This document shows positions 7,329-16,217 of a stretch of 64,000 nucleotides of DNA, one piece after another. Made by a program: the position numbers and the translations under genes. The notes below the pieces were generated by a model. The model saw only the letters and a list, made by a program, of their open reading frames with translations, searched no databases and was not told where the DNA came from. This stretch comes from Arsenicicoccus piscis (GTDB taxonomy: Bacteria > Actinomycetota > Actinomycetes > Actinomycetales > Dermatophilaceae). The stretch is taken from positions 248,001 to 312,000 of the forward strand of contig NZ_JAKZHV010000004.1 of NCBI RefSeq assembly GCF_022568835.1, written 5' to 3'. Numbering within the stretch: the stretch's first letter is position 1; each line of letters starts with the position of its first letter.

Positions 7329-9328
7329 CCGATCAGCTGGCTGCCCGCACGGCTGTCCCGAGCTGTCACAGCGACGCCGGCGGCCGGTCGGCGGCGCCCG
7401 GTGCCCCGGTCGTGGCGCTCGCCGGGTCGCCCAACGTGGGGAAGTCCACCCTGTTCAACGCCCTCACCGGGGCACGCCGCCAGATGGGCAACTGGCCCGG
7501 CACGAGTGTCGAGGTCGGCCGTGGCTCGTGGGCGCTCGGCGACGCGCGCGTGCCGGAGGTCGCCCTGATCGACCTGCCGGGTGCCTACAGCCTCGACCCG
7601 GCCTCGCCCGACGAGGAGCTCACCCGCGACCTGTTGATCGGCGCACCGCCGGACGAGCGCCCTGACCTGGTCATCGTCACCGTCGACGCGGCGCACCTGG
7701 CTCGCAGCCTCTACCTCGTGGCGCAGGTCCGCGAGCACGCCCTGCGCGTCGTGGTTGCGCTCACCATGGCGGACATCGCCGCCCGGCGCGGCATCCACGT
7801 CGACGCCCACGCCCTCGGCGCCCACCTCGGCGCGCCGGCCGTCGACGTCGACCCGCGCCACCGGTCCGGCCGCGCGTCCCTCGGCGAGGTCGTCGCCGAG
7901 ACTCTGCACCAGCCCGTCCCCGTGCCGCGGCCGTTGCCCGAGATGGACCTGGGCGCTGATATGGGCGCCGATCTCGACGCCTTGGACGCCGACCTGGCGC
8001 TCGCCGACTCGCGGTTCGCCTGGGTCGACGAAGCGGTGCGGGCCGCCTCGCGCACGGAGGCGACCGGGAGGTCTACCTGGTCGGACCGGATCGACGCCGT
8101 GGTCACGTCGCGGCTGTGGGGACCGCTGGTGTTCCTGGGTGCGATGTGGCTGGTGTTCCAGGTGACGACCACCGTGGCGGCTCCGCTGCAGGACGCGCTC
8201 GACACCTTGTTCACCGGCCCGGTGTCGGAGGGTGCGCGGCGGCTGCTCGGCCTGGTCGGGCTCGGCGGCACGCCCGTCGAGGGCTTCGTGGTCAACGGGT
8301 TGATCGCCGGCGTCGGGATGCTGCTGACCTTCGCGCCGCTGATGGCGCTGATGTTCCTGCTGCTCGCCCTCCTCGAGGACTCCGGCTACCTGGCGCGGGC
8401 GGCCGTCGTCACCGACCGGCTGATGCGCTCGATCGGCCTGCCGGGGCGGGCGTTCCTGCCGCTCGTCGTCGGGTTCGGCTGCAACGTGCCCGCCATCAGT
8501 GCCACCCGCACCCTGCCGAACGCCCGCCATCGGATCATGACGGCCCTGCTGGTGCCGTTGACGTCGTGCTCGGCCCGGCTCACGGTCTACGTGCTGATGG
8601 CGACGACCTTCTTCCCGCGCCAGGCGGGCACGGTCGTGTTCTTGATGTACGTCCTGTCGATCGCCCTCGTCATCCTCCTCGGCCTCGCTCTGCGCGCGAC
8701 CCTGTGGCGTCGGGTCGGCGACGAGCCGCTCATCCTCGACCTGCCGCCATACCAGCGTCCGCACCTGCGGCTGATGGCCGACCAGACCTGGGTGCGGCTG
8801 CGCACCTTCCTGCAGACGGCGGGCGGGATCATCGTCGCCACCGTCACCATCGTCTGGCTGCTGCAGGCCACGCCCGCCGGCCCGGGCCACGGCTCGTTCG
8901 GTGACGTGCCGGCCGAGGACTCCGCGTACGCCGCCACCGCCATGGCCGTCGCTCCGGTCTTCGAGCCGGCCGGCTTCGGCGAGTGGCGCACCTCGTCGGC
9001 GCTGGTCGTCGGCTTCGTCGCCAAGGAGGCGGTGATCTCCTCGTGGGCGCAGACGTTCGCGGTGAGCGAGCCGTCGTCCTCCGACCAGCCTGGGCGTCTG
9101 GGTGAGCTCGTCCGGGCCGACTTCGAGCGTTCGTCGGGTGGGCACGGCGCCGTCGCAGCGGTCGCCTTCATGGTCTTCCTGCTGGCCTACACCCCGTGCG
9201 TAGCCACCGTCGCCACCCAGCGTCGCGAGATCGGTCTGCGCTGGACCCTGTTCGGCATCGCCGTCCAGCTCGCCATGGCGTGGACGCTCGCCGTGCTCGT
9301 GTTCCAGGTCGGGCGGGTGTTCTGGTGA
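7325..9328 (+). CDS. feoB: ferrous iron transporter FeoB
   Basis: A 667-residue inner-membrane Fe2+ transporter with a cytoplasmic GTPase domain. It has G1 GSPNVGKST (34-42), the GTSVE G2 region, and G3 DLPGAYS. The G4 motif reads TMAD (147-150), where NxxD is usual, so guanine specificity may be relaxed or the domain degenerate. The membrane part includes two Gate-like segments (MLLTFAPLMALMFLLLALLEDSGYLARAAVVTD region; GFVAKEAVISSW) and the conserved LVVGFGCNVPAISATRTL. It is shorter than E. coli FeoB. It is the middle gene of feoABC, overlapping feoA by ATGA and the feoC-like gene by GTGA. Confidence 0.95.
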   Translation: MTDQLAARTAVPSCHSDAGGRSAAPGAPVVALAGSPNVGKSTLFNALTGARRQMGNWPGTSVEVGRGSWALGDARVPEVALIDLPGAYSLDPASPDEELTRDLLIGAPPDERPDLVIVTVDAAHLARSLYLVAQVREHALRVVVALTMADIAARRGIHVDAHALGAHLGAPAVDVDPRHRSGRASLGEVVAETLHQPVPVPRPLPEMDLGADMGADLDALDADLALADSRFAWVDEAVRAASRTEATGRSTWSDRIDAVVTSRLWGPLVFLGAMWLVFQVTTTVAAPLQDALDTLFTGPVSEGARRLLGLVGLGGTPVEGFVVNGLIAGVGMLLTFAPLMALMFLLLALLEDSGYLARAAVVTDRLMRSIGLPGRAFLPLVVGFGCNVPAISATRTLPNARHRIMTALLVPLTSCSARLTVYVLMATTFFPRQAGTVVFLMYVLSIALVILLGLALRATLWRRVGDEPLILDLPPYQRPHLRLMADQTWVRLRTFLQTAGGIIVATVTIVWLLQATPAGPGHGSFGDVPAEDSAYAATAMAVAPVFEPAGFGEWRTSSALVVGFVAKEAVISSWAQTFAVSEPSSSDQPGRLGELVRADFERSSGGHGAVAAVAFMVFLLAYTPCVATVATQRREIGLRWTLFGIAVQLAMAWTLAVLVFQVGRVFW

Positions 9329-9618
9329 GCACGCCGGGGCCGCTCTCGGCCGTGCTCGCCGCCCTGCGCGAGGGGGCTACGTCGCTCGACGAGGTAGCCC
9401 GGGGCACCGGTCTCGCCCGCGACACCGTCTCCGCCGCCGTGGACCACCTGGTCCGGCTGGGCCGCATCGAGGCCAGCGACCTCGCGGTGGGCTGCCCGAC
9501 GGGCGGCTGCGGCTCCTGCGCGTCCGGCACCGAGACCGGCGAGGCCGGTTGCGGCTCCACCCCGTCACCCCGCCGCAGCGGTCCCGTCCTCGTGGCGCTC
9601 TCCATCCCACGCCGGTAG
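9325..9618 (+). CDS. feoC: FeoC-like winged-helix protein
   Basis: A 97-residue protein: a winged-helix domain (about residues 5-50, SLDEVARGTGLARDTVSAAVDHLVRLGRIE) followed by four cysteines at 57, 62, 65 and 76 (CPTGGCGSC and a later Cys). This matches FeoC-like proteins, some of which bind a redox-sensitive Fe-S cluster and act on FeoB stability or feo transcription. The GTG start overlaps the feoB stop (GTGA), making it the third gene of the operon. It is convergent with the AbiEi-like gene. Confidence 0.8.
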   Translation: MSTPGPLSAVLAALREGATSLDEVARGTGLARDTVSAAVDHLVRLGRIEASDLAVGCPTGGCGSCASGTETGEAGCGSTPSPRRSGPVLVALSIPRR

Positions 9619-9645
9619 CCCTTTCGTGAGCGGTGCGCAGGCTCC

Positions 9646-9737
9646 GGTAGTCCGCGCAGGTCGGCGTGGGGCGCGCAGGGTCGGGAGGGCGGCGTGTCAC
9701 GGGTTCGTGGGTGTGTCTCGGGTTCGTGCGCGGATTC
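9646..9737 (+). repeat. dispersed intergenic repeat A, copy 1
   Basis: A ~92-bp element. From 9650 the 88-bp core differs from copy 2 at about four positions. It is bounded by TCCGCGCA and its inverted partner TGCGCGGA (an 8-bp terminal inverted repeat) and contains a ~18-bp tandem duplication of the type GTGTCTCGGGTTCGTG. It lies between the convergent feoC and AbiEi-like genes, in the same orientation as copies 2 and 3. The rest of this gap (to 9818) shows nothing else recognisable. Confidence 0.85.
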
Positions 9738-9818
9738 CCAAGCCGACGGACCGGCGTGGTGGCATGCGGGTCAACCCCCCAGGCCCGGGACTCCGAGGAC
9801 GCCCGGCGGCGGGACCCG

Positions 9819-10811
9819 TCAGGCTCCGACGGCTCGGGCCGACGCGCGATGTGCGCTCATGACGCGCCGCTGCAGGAGCTTGATGTCGCCCAGCTCGTTC
9901 CAGAAGACATGCACGACCTGGTAGCCCAGCTCGATTAGCTCGGCGTCGCGGGCGAAGGTCGCTGGGACGGCACCGGAGCTGCGAGGGCCGGCGAACTTCT
10001 TCAGCCCGTCGAACTCCACGATCACGCGCGTCCCCTTGATCACGAAGTCGACCCGGCGGGCGCCGCTGCGGGTGGTGAGCCGCACCTGGGACTCCACCGC
10101 GAAACCGGCCATCATCAGGTCGAAGCGCAGCAGACTCTCACCGACCGACTCGGCCACCGGATCTACCAGGCTGGGAAGCGCGTGCAGTGCTGGGACCCCG
10201 GTGCGGTTCCTGGCACGCGCGATCGCCTCCCGCAGGGCCGCCACGTCGGTCGAACCTGCCCGGAGTGCCTGGTCGGACGATGCCAGCGCTGACCGCATCC
10301 CCGCGCGGAGTCCGTGCTCGACCACGGCGGTCGCGGCGTCGACGACTCCGGCCTCGGACACGGTAGCGCCCGGGTCGTGGGGACCGAGAAGCAGCGTCTT
10401 GGCAGCCCGGGTCCTCCCTGGGCGCGTGCGCGCGAGACTCACCTGGCCCAGGCGGGCGCCGTGCGCGGGCAGCCCCATCATCAGCAGGGCCGAGTGACCC
10501 GTCACCACAGCTCTGCGGGCGTACTCGACCTGGTAGGAGCGGACCATGAGTCGGTGCAGAGCTTCGGCCCGCCGGATCGGCTCCGGCACTTCCAGCTCCG
10601 GCGGGTCAGGGGCCGAGCCGGCGGTCAAGGCTGCCTCCGTGGCGTGCCACCCGCGCCGGAGCCGCAGCAGCAGGCCGCTTCGGACGAGTCCTCGCCGCCC
10701 CCAGTCGTCCAAGCCGACCTGGTCGGCCTCGACGACGGAAAAGACACCGCCATGACGGTGCGCCAAGGCATCCATGAGTTCGCAGTCGTTCTCGGTGGGT
10801 CTATGTGTCAT
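9819..10811 (-). CDS. AbiEi-like winged-helix protein with C-terminal DUF559-type domain
   Basis: A 330-residue protein. The N-terminus (about 10-60, HGGVFSVVEADQVGLDDWGRRGLVRSG) resembles the winged-helix domain of type IV AbiEi antitoxins. The C-terminus (about 245-310) has RRVDFVIKGTRVIVEFDG and a later ELIELGYQVVHVFWNEL, the pattern of DUF559/Vsr-like PD-(D/E)xK-related folds, with acidic residues in VDFVI and VEFDG. Such fusions are common and often multicopy in actinobacteria. No AbiEii nucleotidyltransferase partner is adjacent, so an active toxin-antitoxin pair is not indicated; function unknown. ATG 10811. The gene sits between direct repeat copies 1 and 2. Confidence 0.75.
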   Translation of the reverse strand: MTHRPTENDCELMDALAHRHGGVFSVVEADQVGLDDWGRRGLVRSGLLLRLRRGWHATEAALTAGSAPDPPELEVPEPIRRAEALHRLMVRSYQVEYARRAVVTGHSALLMMGLPAHGARLGQVSLARTRPGRTRAAKTLLLGPHDPGATVSEAGVVDAATAVVEHGLRAGMRSALASSDQALRAGSTDVAALREAIARARNRTGVPALHALPSLVDPVAESVGESLLRFDLMMAGFAVESQVRLTTRSGARRVDFVIKGTRVIVEFDGLKKFAGPRSSGAVPATFARDAELIELGYQVVHVFWNELGDIKLLQRRVMSAHRASARAVGA

Positions 10812-10895
10812 TGGGCCATCATCGAGCGCAAACGTAGGGAAATGGCGTCAAACTTCGCAGGCTGTGGATAACCACGGACCGACTGGTGCGCTGTG

Positions 10896-10990
10896 TCCGG
10901 TAGTCCGCGCAGGTTGGCGTGGGGTGCGCAGGGTCGGGAGGGCGGCGTGTCTCGGGTTCGTGGGCGTGTCTCGGGTTCGTGCGCGGATTC
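10896..10990 (+). repeat. dispersed intergenic repeat A, copy 2
   Basis: Same ~90-bp element as at 9646-9737, same orientation, with about four differences over 88 bp. The terminal inverted repeat TCCGCGCA/TGCGCGGA is intact. It lies just upstream of the AbiEi-like gene. The stretch 10991-11091 between copies 2 and 3 is G/C-rich without a recognisable feature. Confidence 0.85.
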
Positions 10991-11091
10991 GCCAGGGTGT
11001 CGGTCGGCGAGCCCGGGGACGTGGGGCGTGGCGGTAACGCGCCCGCCCGGCCGGGCTGTTGCCTGCGTGGGTGTGAATGTGCGCAGGATCC

Positions 11092-11183
11092 CGTAGCCCG
11101 CGCAGGTTGGCGTGGGGTGCGCAGGGTCGGGGGGGCGGCGTGTCACGGGTTCGTGGGCGTGTCACGGGTTCGTGCGCGGATTC
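11092..11183 (+). repeat. dispersed intergenic repeat A, copy 3
   Basis: Third copy of the element, about 100 bp after copy 2, same orientation, again about four differences from copy 2. The left terminal repeat is CCCGCGCA (one mismatch); the right TGCGCGGA is intact. The following ~90 bp up to the coaA stop holds no other feature I can support. Confidence 0.85.
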
Positions 11184-11276
11184 ACCGGGGTGTCGTCGGC
11201 GGGTCCGGGGTGTGGGACACGAGGGGCATGAGGGGCCGGGCGGGCGCCGACCGACCCACCCAGGAGGCGGACGGGT

Positions 11277-12236
11277 CTACAGCTTGCGGAGCAGGATCCG
11301 CCGCACCTCGTGGTCCTCGCCCTTGGTGAGCACGCAGGTGGCGCGACCGCGGGTGGGGAGGACGTTGTCGCGCAGGTTGGGGCCGTTGATGGCGTCCCAG
11401 ACGTCGAGGGCCTGGCGGACGGCGTCGGCGTCGCTGAGCGAGGCGAAGCGGTGGAAGAACGAGCTCGGGTCGGCGAAGGCGGTCTGACGCAGGACGAGGA
11501 AGCGGTCGACGTACCACTTCTTGACGAAGTCCTCACGGGCGTCGACGTAGACGCTGAAGTCGAAGAAGTCCGAGACCGCCAGCCCGAGCCGCCCGTCCTT
11601 GCGGACCTCGGGGGCCTGCAGGACGTTGAGGCCCTCGACGATCAGGACGTCGGGGCTGCGGACCGTGACGTACTCGTCCGGCACGATGTCGTAGACCAGG
11701 TGGGAGTAGACCGGAGCCCGCACCTCGGGTGCCCCGGCCTTCACCTCCTGGACGAATCGGAGCAGCGCCCGCCGGTCGTAGGACTCGGGGAAACCCTTGC
11801 GGCCCATCAGGCCACGCTTCTCGAGCTCGGCGTTGGGGTGCAGGAAGCCGTCGGTGGTGACCAGCTCGACGCGAGGGGTCGAGGGCCAGCGGCGCAACAG
11901 CTCGCGGAGCAGTCGGGCGGTGGTGGACTTGCCGACGGCGACCGAGCCGGCGACGCCGATGATGAACGGCGTGCCGCGCGGGGTGGCCTCCATCAGGAAC
12001 TGGCTGGTGACCTGGTGCAGTCCCTGGGTGGCGTCGACGTAGAAGCTGAGCAGCCGGGACAGGGGGAGGTAGACGTCCTCGACCTCGCGCAGGTTGATCT
12101 CGGCGCCGACGCCGGAGATCCGCTCGAGGTCGGCCTCGGTGAGGGGGATGTGGTGGCGGTCTCGCAGCCGGGACCACGCGGCACGATCCATCTCGATGAA
12201 GGGGGAGGCGTAGGCCGTCGAGGTCGCTTGACTCAC
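11277..12236 (-). CDS. coaA: type I pantothenate kinase CoaA
   Basis: ATP-dependent phosphorylation of pantothenate, the first and usually rate-limiting step of coenzyme A synthesis. The P-loop [13 protein letters not shown] is at 94-106. [21 protein letters not shown] and [11 protein letters not shown] follow as in E. coli and mycobacterial CoaA. Length 319 aa is standard. GTG 12236 is the start. It is divergent from glmS with about 49 bp between, so the two promoters must overlap. M. tuberculosis coaA also lies near mca and phoH2. Confidence 0.96.
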   Translation of the reverse strand: MSQATSTAYASPFIEMDRAAWSRLRDRHHIPLTEADLERISGVGAEINLREVEDVYLPLSRLLSFYVDATQGLHQVTSQFLMEATPRGTPFIIGVAGSVAVGKSTTARLLRELLRRWPSTPRVELVTTDGFLHPNAELEKRGLMGRKGFPESYDRRALLRFVQEVKAGAPEVRAPVYSHLVYDIVPDEYVTVRSPDVLIVEGLNVLQAPEVRKDGRLGLAVSDFFDFSVYVDAREDFVKKWYVDRFLVLRQTAFADPSSFFHRFASLSDADAVRQALDVWDAINGPNLRDNVLPTRGRATCVLTKGEDHEVRRILLRKL

Positions 12237-12285
12237 GTCGACATTCTGGCCTACCTGGGACCCCCGTGCAGGCTAGGCTTGAACC

Positions 12286-14145
12286 ATGTGTGGAATCGTC
12301 GGATACGTAGGGTCCCAGGTCGATGGCAAGGCCCAGCAAGTCGTGATGGAAGGCCTCGCCAGGCTTGAGTACCGGGGCTACGACTCCGCCGGTATCGCGC
12401 TGGTGTGCAACGACCACGTCGAGGTCGCGAAGAAGGCCGGCAAGCTGGCCAACCTGGCCGGCGAGCTCGAGGCGCACCCGCTGGACGCGTCCAGCACGGG
12501 CATCGGGCACACCCGGTGGGCGACGCACGGTGGCCCCACCGACGCCAACGCCCACCCGCACCGCGGTGGCGACAGCGGCAAGCTGGCGCTGATCCACAAC
12601 GGCATCATCGAGAACTTCCACCCGCTGAAGCAGGAGCTGCTCGAGCAGGGTGTCGAGTTCACCTCCGAGACCGACACCGAGGTCGCGGCCCAGCTGCTGT
12701 CCCGCGCCTACGACGAGGCGGGTGACCTCACCCAGGCGATGATCAACCTCGTCAACCGCCTCGAGGGTGCGTTCACCCTGCTCGCCGTGGACGCGGACGA
12801 GCCCGGCAAGGTCGTGGCGGCGCGCCGCAACAGCCCGCTCGTCATCGGCCTCGGCGAGGGCGAGAACTTCCTCGGCTCCGACGTGGCCGCGTTCATCGGC
12901 TACACCAAGGACGCGATGGAGGTCGACCAGGACCAGGTCGTCACCATCACCAAGGACTCGGTCGACGTCGTCGGGTTCGACGGCACGCCCGCGCAGGGCA
13001 AGCGCTTCGAGGTCACCTGGGACGCCGCCCAGGCCGAGAAGGGCGGCCACAGCTCGTTCATGGAGAAGGAGATCTTGGAGCAGCCGCACGCCATCGCCGA
13101 CACGCTGCTCGGCCGCACCGACTCCGACGGCGCGCTGATCCTCGACGAGCTCAACATCGACCCCGAGCGGCTCAAGGCGATCGACAAGATCATCATCGTC
13201 GCCTGCGGCACCGCCTACTACTCCGGCCTCACCGCGAAGTACGCCATCGAGCACTGGACCCGCATCCAGACCGAGGTAGAGCTCGCGCACGAGTTCCGCT
13301 ACCGCGACCCGGTGATCGGCCCCAACACCCTGGTCGTCTCCATGTCCCAGTCCGGCGAGACGATGGACACCCTGATGGCGGTCAAGCACGCCAAGGAGCT
13401 CGGCGCCCTCACCATCGCGATCTGCAACACCTACGGCGCGACCATCCCGCGCGAGTCCGACGGTGCGCTCTACACGCACGCGGGCCCGGAGATCGCGGTG
13501 GCCTCGACCAAGGCGTTCACCTCCCAGATCGCGGCCTGCTACCTGCTCGGGCTCTACCTCTCGCAGCTGCGCGGCGGCACCTACGCCGACGACGCGCGGT
13601 CGATCATGACCGAGCTCTCCGAGGTGCCCGCGCACGTCCAGACGGTGCTCGACGGCATGGACCGTGTGCGCGAGATCGCCCGCTTCATGGCCGACTCGCG
13701 CTCGGTGCTCTTCCTCGGTCGGCACGTGCAGTTCCCGATCGCGCTCGAGGGTGCCCTCAAGCTCAAGGAGATCGCCTACATCCACGCCGAGGGCTTCGCC
13801 GCCGGCGAGCTCAAGCACGGCCCGATCGCGCTGATCGAACCCGGCCAGCCGGTCTTCATCATCATGCCGTCGCACGACACGCCCCACGACCTGCACGCGA
13901 AGGTCGTCTCCAACATCCAGGAGATCCGGGCCCGTGGCGCGCGCACGCTGGTCATCACCGAGGAGGGCGACGAGGCGGTCCGTCCGTTCGCCGACGAGGT
14001 CATCGAGGTCCCGAAGACATCGATGATGATGATGCCGATGCTGTCGATCATCCCGCTGCAGGTCTTCGCCTGCGAGCTCGCCACCGCCAAGGGCCTGGAC
14101 GTCGACCAGCCCCGCAACCTCGCGAAGTCCGTCACGGTCGAGTGA
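12286..14145 (+). CDS. glmS: glutamine-fructose-6-phosphate aminotransferase (isomerizing) GlmS
   Basis: Makes glucosamine-6-phosphate from fructose-6-phosphate and glutamine, the entry to UDP-GlcNAc, peptidoglycan and (in actinobacteria) mycothiol. The N-terminal Cys2 nucleophile of the class II amidotransferase domain (MCGIVGYVG) is present; two SIS domains follow (SMSQSGETMDT near 350; LGRHVQFPIALEGALKLKEI near 480) and the C-terminal KSVTVE. Length 619 aa is typical. ATG 12286 is 6 nt after TAGGCT (12274-12279), so the mRNA is probably leaderless. No glmS ribozyme is possible in such a short leader. acpS follows after 7 bp. Confidence 0.97.
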   Translation: MCGIVGYVGSQVDGKAQQVVMEGLARLEYRGYDSAGIALVCNDHVEVAKKAGKLANLAGELEAHPLDASSTGIGHTRWATHGGPTDANAHPHRGGDSGKLALIHNGIIENFHPLKQELLEQGVEFTSETDTEVAAQLLSRAYDEAGDLTQAMINLVNRLEGAFTLLAVDADEPGKVVAARRNSPLVIGLGEGENFLGSDVAAFIGYTKDAMEVDQDQVVTITKDSVDVVGFDGTPAQGKRFEVTWDAAQAEKGGHSSFMEKEILEQPHAIADTLLGRTDSDGALILDELNIDPERLKAIDKIIIVACGTAYYSGLTAKYAIEHWTRIQTEVELAHEFRYRDPVIGPNTLVVSMSQSGETMDTLMAVKHAKELGALTIAICNTYGATIPRESDGALYTHAGPEIAVASTKAFTSQIAACYLLGLYLSQLRGGTYADDARSIMTELSEVPAHVQTVLDGMDRVREIARFMADSRSVLFLGRHVQFPIALEGALKLKEIAYIHAEGFAAGELKHGPIALIEPGQPVFIIMPSHDTPHDLHAKVVSNIQEIRARGARTLVITEEGDEAVRPFADEVIEVPKTSMMMMPMLSIIPLQVFACELATAKGLDVDQPRNLAKSVTVE

Positions 14146-14152
14146 GCAGGTC

Positions 14153-14503
14153 GTGATCATCGGCGTCGGCATCGACGTCTGCGACATCGACCGCTTCTGG
14201 GCCACCGTCGAGCGCACGCCGCGACTGCTCGAACGCCTCTTCACGGCGTCCGAGCAGGGGCTGGCGCCGCAGTCGATGGCGGCCCGGTTCGCCGCGAAGG
14301 AGGCCCTCGCGAAGGCGCTGGGCGCTCCTGGCACGCTCGCCTGGCACGACGCCACCGTCGTGCGCGGTGAGCACGGTAGACCCCACTGGGAGATCCAGGG
14401 GTCGGTCGCCGCTCGTGCGGCCGAGCTCGGCGTAGCCCGGCTGCACCTGTCCCTGTCCCACGACGCCGGCGTGGCCAGCGCGTTCGTGATTGCCGAGGGC
14501 TAA
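14153..14503 (+). CDS. acpS: holo-[acyl-carrier-protein] synthase AcpS
   Basis: Transfers the 4'-phosphopantetheine arm of CoA to acyl carrier proteins. The 116-residue protein has IIGVGIDVCDIDRF (Mg-binding Asp), RFAAKEALAKALG, and HLSLSHDAGVASAFVI, the defining AcpS motifs. The GTG start follows GCAGG two bases upstream. It is 7 bp after glmS and probably cotranscribed with it, a usual arrangement in actinobacteria. Confidence 0.95.
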   Translation: MIIGVGIDVCDIDRFWATVERTPRLLERLFTASEQGLAPQSMAARFAAKEALAKALGAPGTLAWHDATVVRGEHGRPHWEIQGSVAARAAELGVARLHLSLSHDAGVASAFVIAEG

Positions 14504-14585
14504 CGGGTTGCTGACGGGCGACTGACCGCTGGCTGACGGCGGGGTCGTTGCTCGGTGCGTGCCCGGACGGGGTAGCGTCTAGGGC

Positions 14586-16157
14586 GTGATCCACGCATGG
14601 TCGGTCGAGCAGGTGCGAGCGGCCGAGGCCGCCGCCATGGAGCAGGTCGGGGACGAGGAGCTGATGGACCGGGCGAGCCGAGCGCTCGCCGACGTCGTCG
14701 CCGCCCGCCTGGAGGAGGAGCGCGACGAGCGGTCCGACGGACAGCCGGGTGAGGCCTCTCGGGCCCCGCGGGTGGTGGCGCTGGTCGGCCGCGGCAACAA
14801 CGGCGGTGACGCCCTGTGGGCGCTGGCCCACCTGGCCGAGCTGTGGGACGGCGACCTGCAGCTGACCGTCGTCCAGGTCGCCGACGTCGCCCACCCCGCG
14901 GGCCTGGAGGCCGCGCGCCAGGCCGGTGCGACCGTGCTGGTCGCCAGCTCGCACGGCGAAGAGGGCGAAGAGAGCGATCAGGGCGGCGACTCCGCTGCCG
15001 CCCCGGCCGAGCAGGCCCTGGCCGACGCCGACCTGGTGCTCGACGGGATCGCCGGCCTCGGCAGCCGACCCGGCCTCGACCCCGCGACGGTGGACCTGGT
15101 CGACGCGATCGGCCCGCAGGCCTACGTCGTCGCCGTCGACCTCCCGAGCGGCGCGGACCCGAGCGGCGAGACCATCCCCGACAGTCAGGTCTACGCGGAC
15201 GAGACGGTGACCTTCATCGCGCCCAAGCCGGTGCACGTGCTGGCCGGCGCGGCCTCGTGCGGGCTGCTGACGGTCGTCGACATCGGCGTCGAGCTGGACC
15301 CCGACGAGCAGCCGGTGGCGCAGAGCCTGGAGTTCGACGACGTGCCGCACCTGTGGCCGATGCCCGGGCCGGAGGACGACAAGTACACCCGGGGCGTGCT
15401 GGGCGTGGTCGCCGGCGGCCAGACGTACACCGGCGCGGCCGTGCTCAGCACCCTGTCGGCGGTCGAGTCGGGCGTGGGCATGGTGCGCTACGTGGGTCCC
15501 GATCACGCCGCCGACCAGGTGCGCGGCTTCGTCCCCGAGGCCGTCTACGGCACCGGGCGGGTGCAGGCGCACGTCGTCGGCCCAGGCCTGGACGTCGACG
15601 ACGACAGCGAGCCCGGCCGCGCCCAGGTGCAGGCCGCTCGCGACGCGCTCGACTCGGCCGAGCCGTGCGTGGTGGACGCGGGCGCGTTGAGCCTGCTCGA
15701 CGGGCCGCGCTCCCAGGCCGGCGCCCGCACCCTGCTCACGCCGCACGCCGGCGAGCTCGCGACCCTGCTGGCTCGGCTCGACGGTGAGGTGACGATCGAG
15801 GAGGTCAAGGCCCGGCCGGTCCAGAGCGCGCGCCGCGCCGCGGAGCTGCTGCACGCCACGGTGCTGCTCAAGGGGGCGACGACCTACGTCGTGCCGCCGC
15901 CGCGCAGCGGGCTGCCGGTCCGGGCCCAGTCCGATGCGCCGGCCTGGCTCGGGACCGCTGGCTCCGGTGACGTGCTCGCCGGTCTCTGCGGCGCCCTGCT
16001 GGCGGCCGGGCTCGACCCGTTGGACGCCGGCTCGCTCGCGGCGCTCGTGCACGGTGTGGCCGGCCACGACGCGAATCCGCACGGCCCCGTCCGCGCGACC
16101 CGGGTGGCCCAGCAGATCCCCCGGACGGTGGCGCACCTGCTGACTCGTCGTCCGTAG
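14586..16157 (+). CDS. nnr: bifunctional NAD(P)HX epimerase / dehydratase Nnr
   Basis: Repairs hydrated NAD(P)H. The N-terminal YjeF-N epimerase domain (about 1-235; GRGNNGGDALW, VDLPSGADPSG) and C-terminal ATP/ADP-dependent dehydratase domain (about 250-523; GVVAGGQTYTGAAVLS, LTPHAGELATLL, LGTAGSGDVLAGLCGALLAAG) are both complete. An acidic low-complexity insert (about residues 122-140) lies in the first domain. GTG 14586 is 7 nt after TAGCGT (14573-14578), so probably leaderless. In many actinobacteria the next gene is alr (alanine racemase); that gene is absent here. Confidence 0.95.
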   Translation: MIHAWSVEQVRAAEAAAMEQVGDEELMDRASRALADVVAARLEEERDERSDGQPGEASRAPRVVALVGRGNNGGDALWALAHLAELWDGDLQLTVVQVADVAHPAGLEAARQAGATVLVASSHGEEGEESDQGGDSAAAPAEQALADADLVLDGIAGLGSRPGLDPATVDLVDAIGPQAYVVAVDLPSGADPSGETIPDSQVYADETVTFIAPKPVHVLAGAASCGLLTVVDIGVELDPDEQPVAQSLEFDDVPHLWPMPGPEDDKYTRGVLGVVAGGQTYTGAAVLSTLSAVESGVGMVRYVGPDHAADQVRGFVPEAVYGTGRVQAHVVGPGLDVDDDSEPGRAQVQAARDALDSAEPCVVDAGALSLLDGPRSQAGARTLLTPHAGELATLLARLDGEVTIEEVKARPVQSARRAAELLHATVLLKGATTYVVPPPRSGLPVRAQSDAPAWLGTAGSGDVLAGLCGALLAAGLDPLDAGSLAALVHGVAGHDANPHGPVRATRVAQQIPRTVAHLLTRRP

Positions 16158-16217
16158 GGGTCTGTCAGTGGGAGAATCTACTGTTGGCCTCACGAGGGAC
16201 GAAAGGATGGGTGCGAC

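Noticed and set aside
10808-11165. Minus-strand frames of 105-112 codons with similar starts (MTRRPPDPA..., MTRPRTRD...)
   Set aside because: They are produced by the repeat A copies themselves, which explains their similarity. No ribosome sites and no domain content.
11533-14355. A 940-codon open frame on the minus strand across glmS and coaA
   Set aside because: It is antisense to glmS and its residues are low-complexity Arg/Gly/Asp/Val. The mirror frame of high-GC coding DNA commonly stays open. The same applies to the long minus-strand frames over nnr-hydrolase (14241-17426) and groEL (29631-31337), and the long plus-strand frame over the nuclease (56148-58970).
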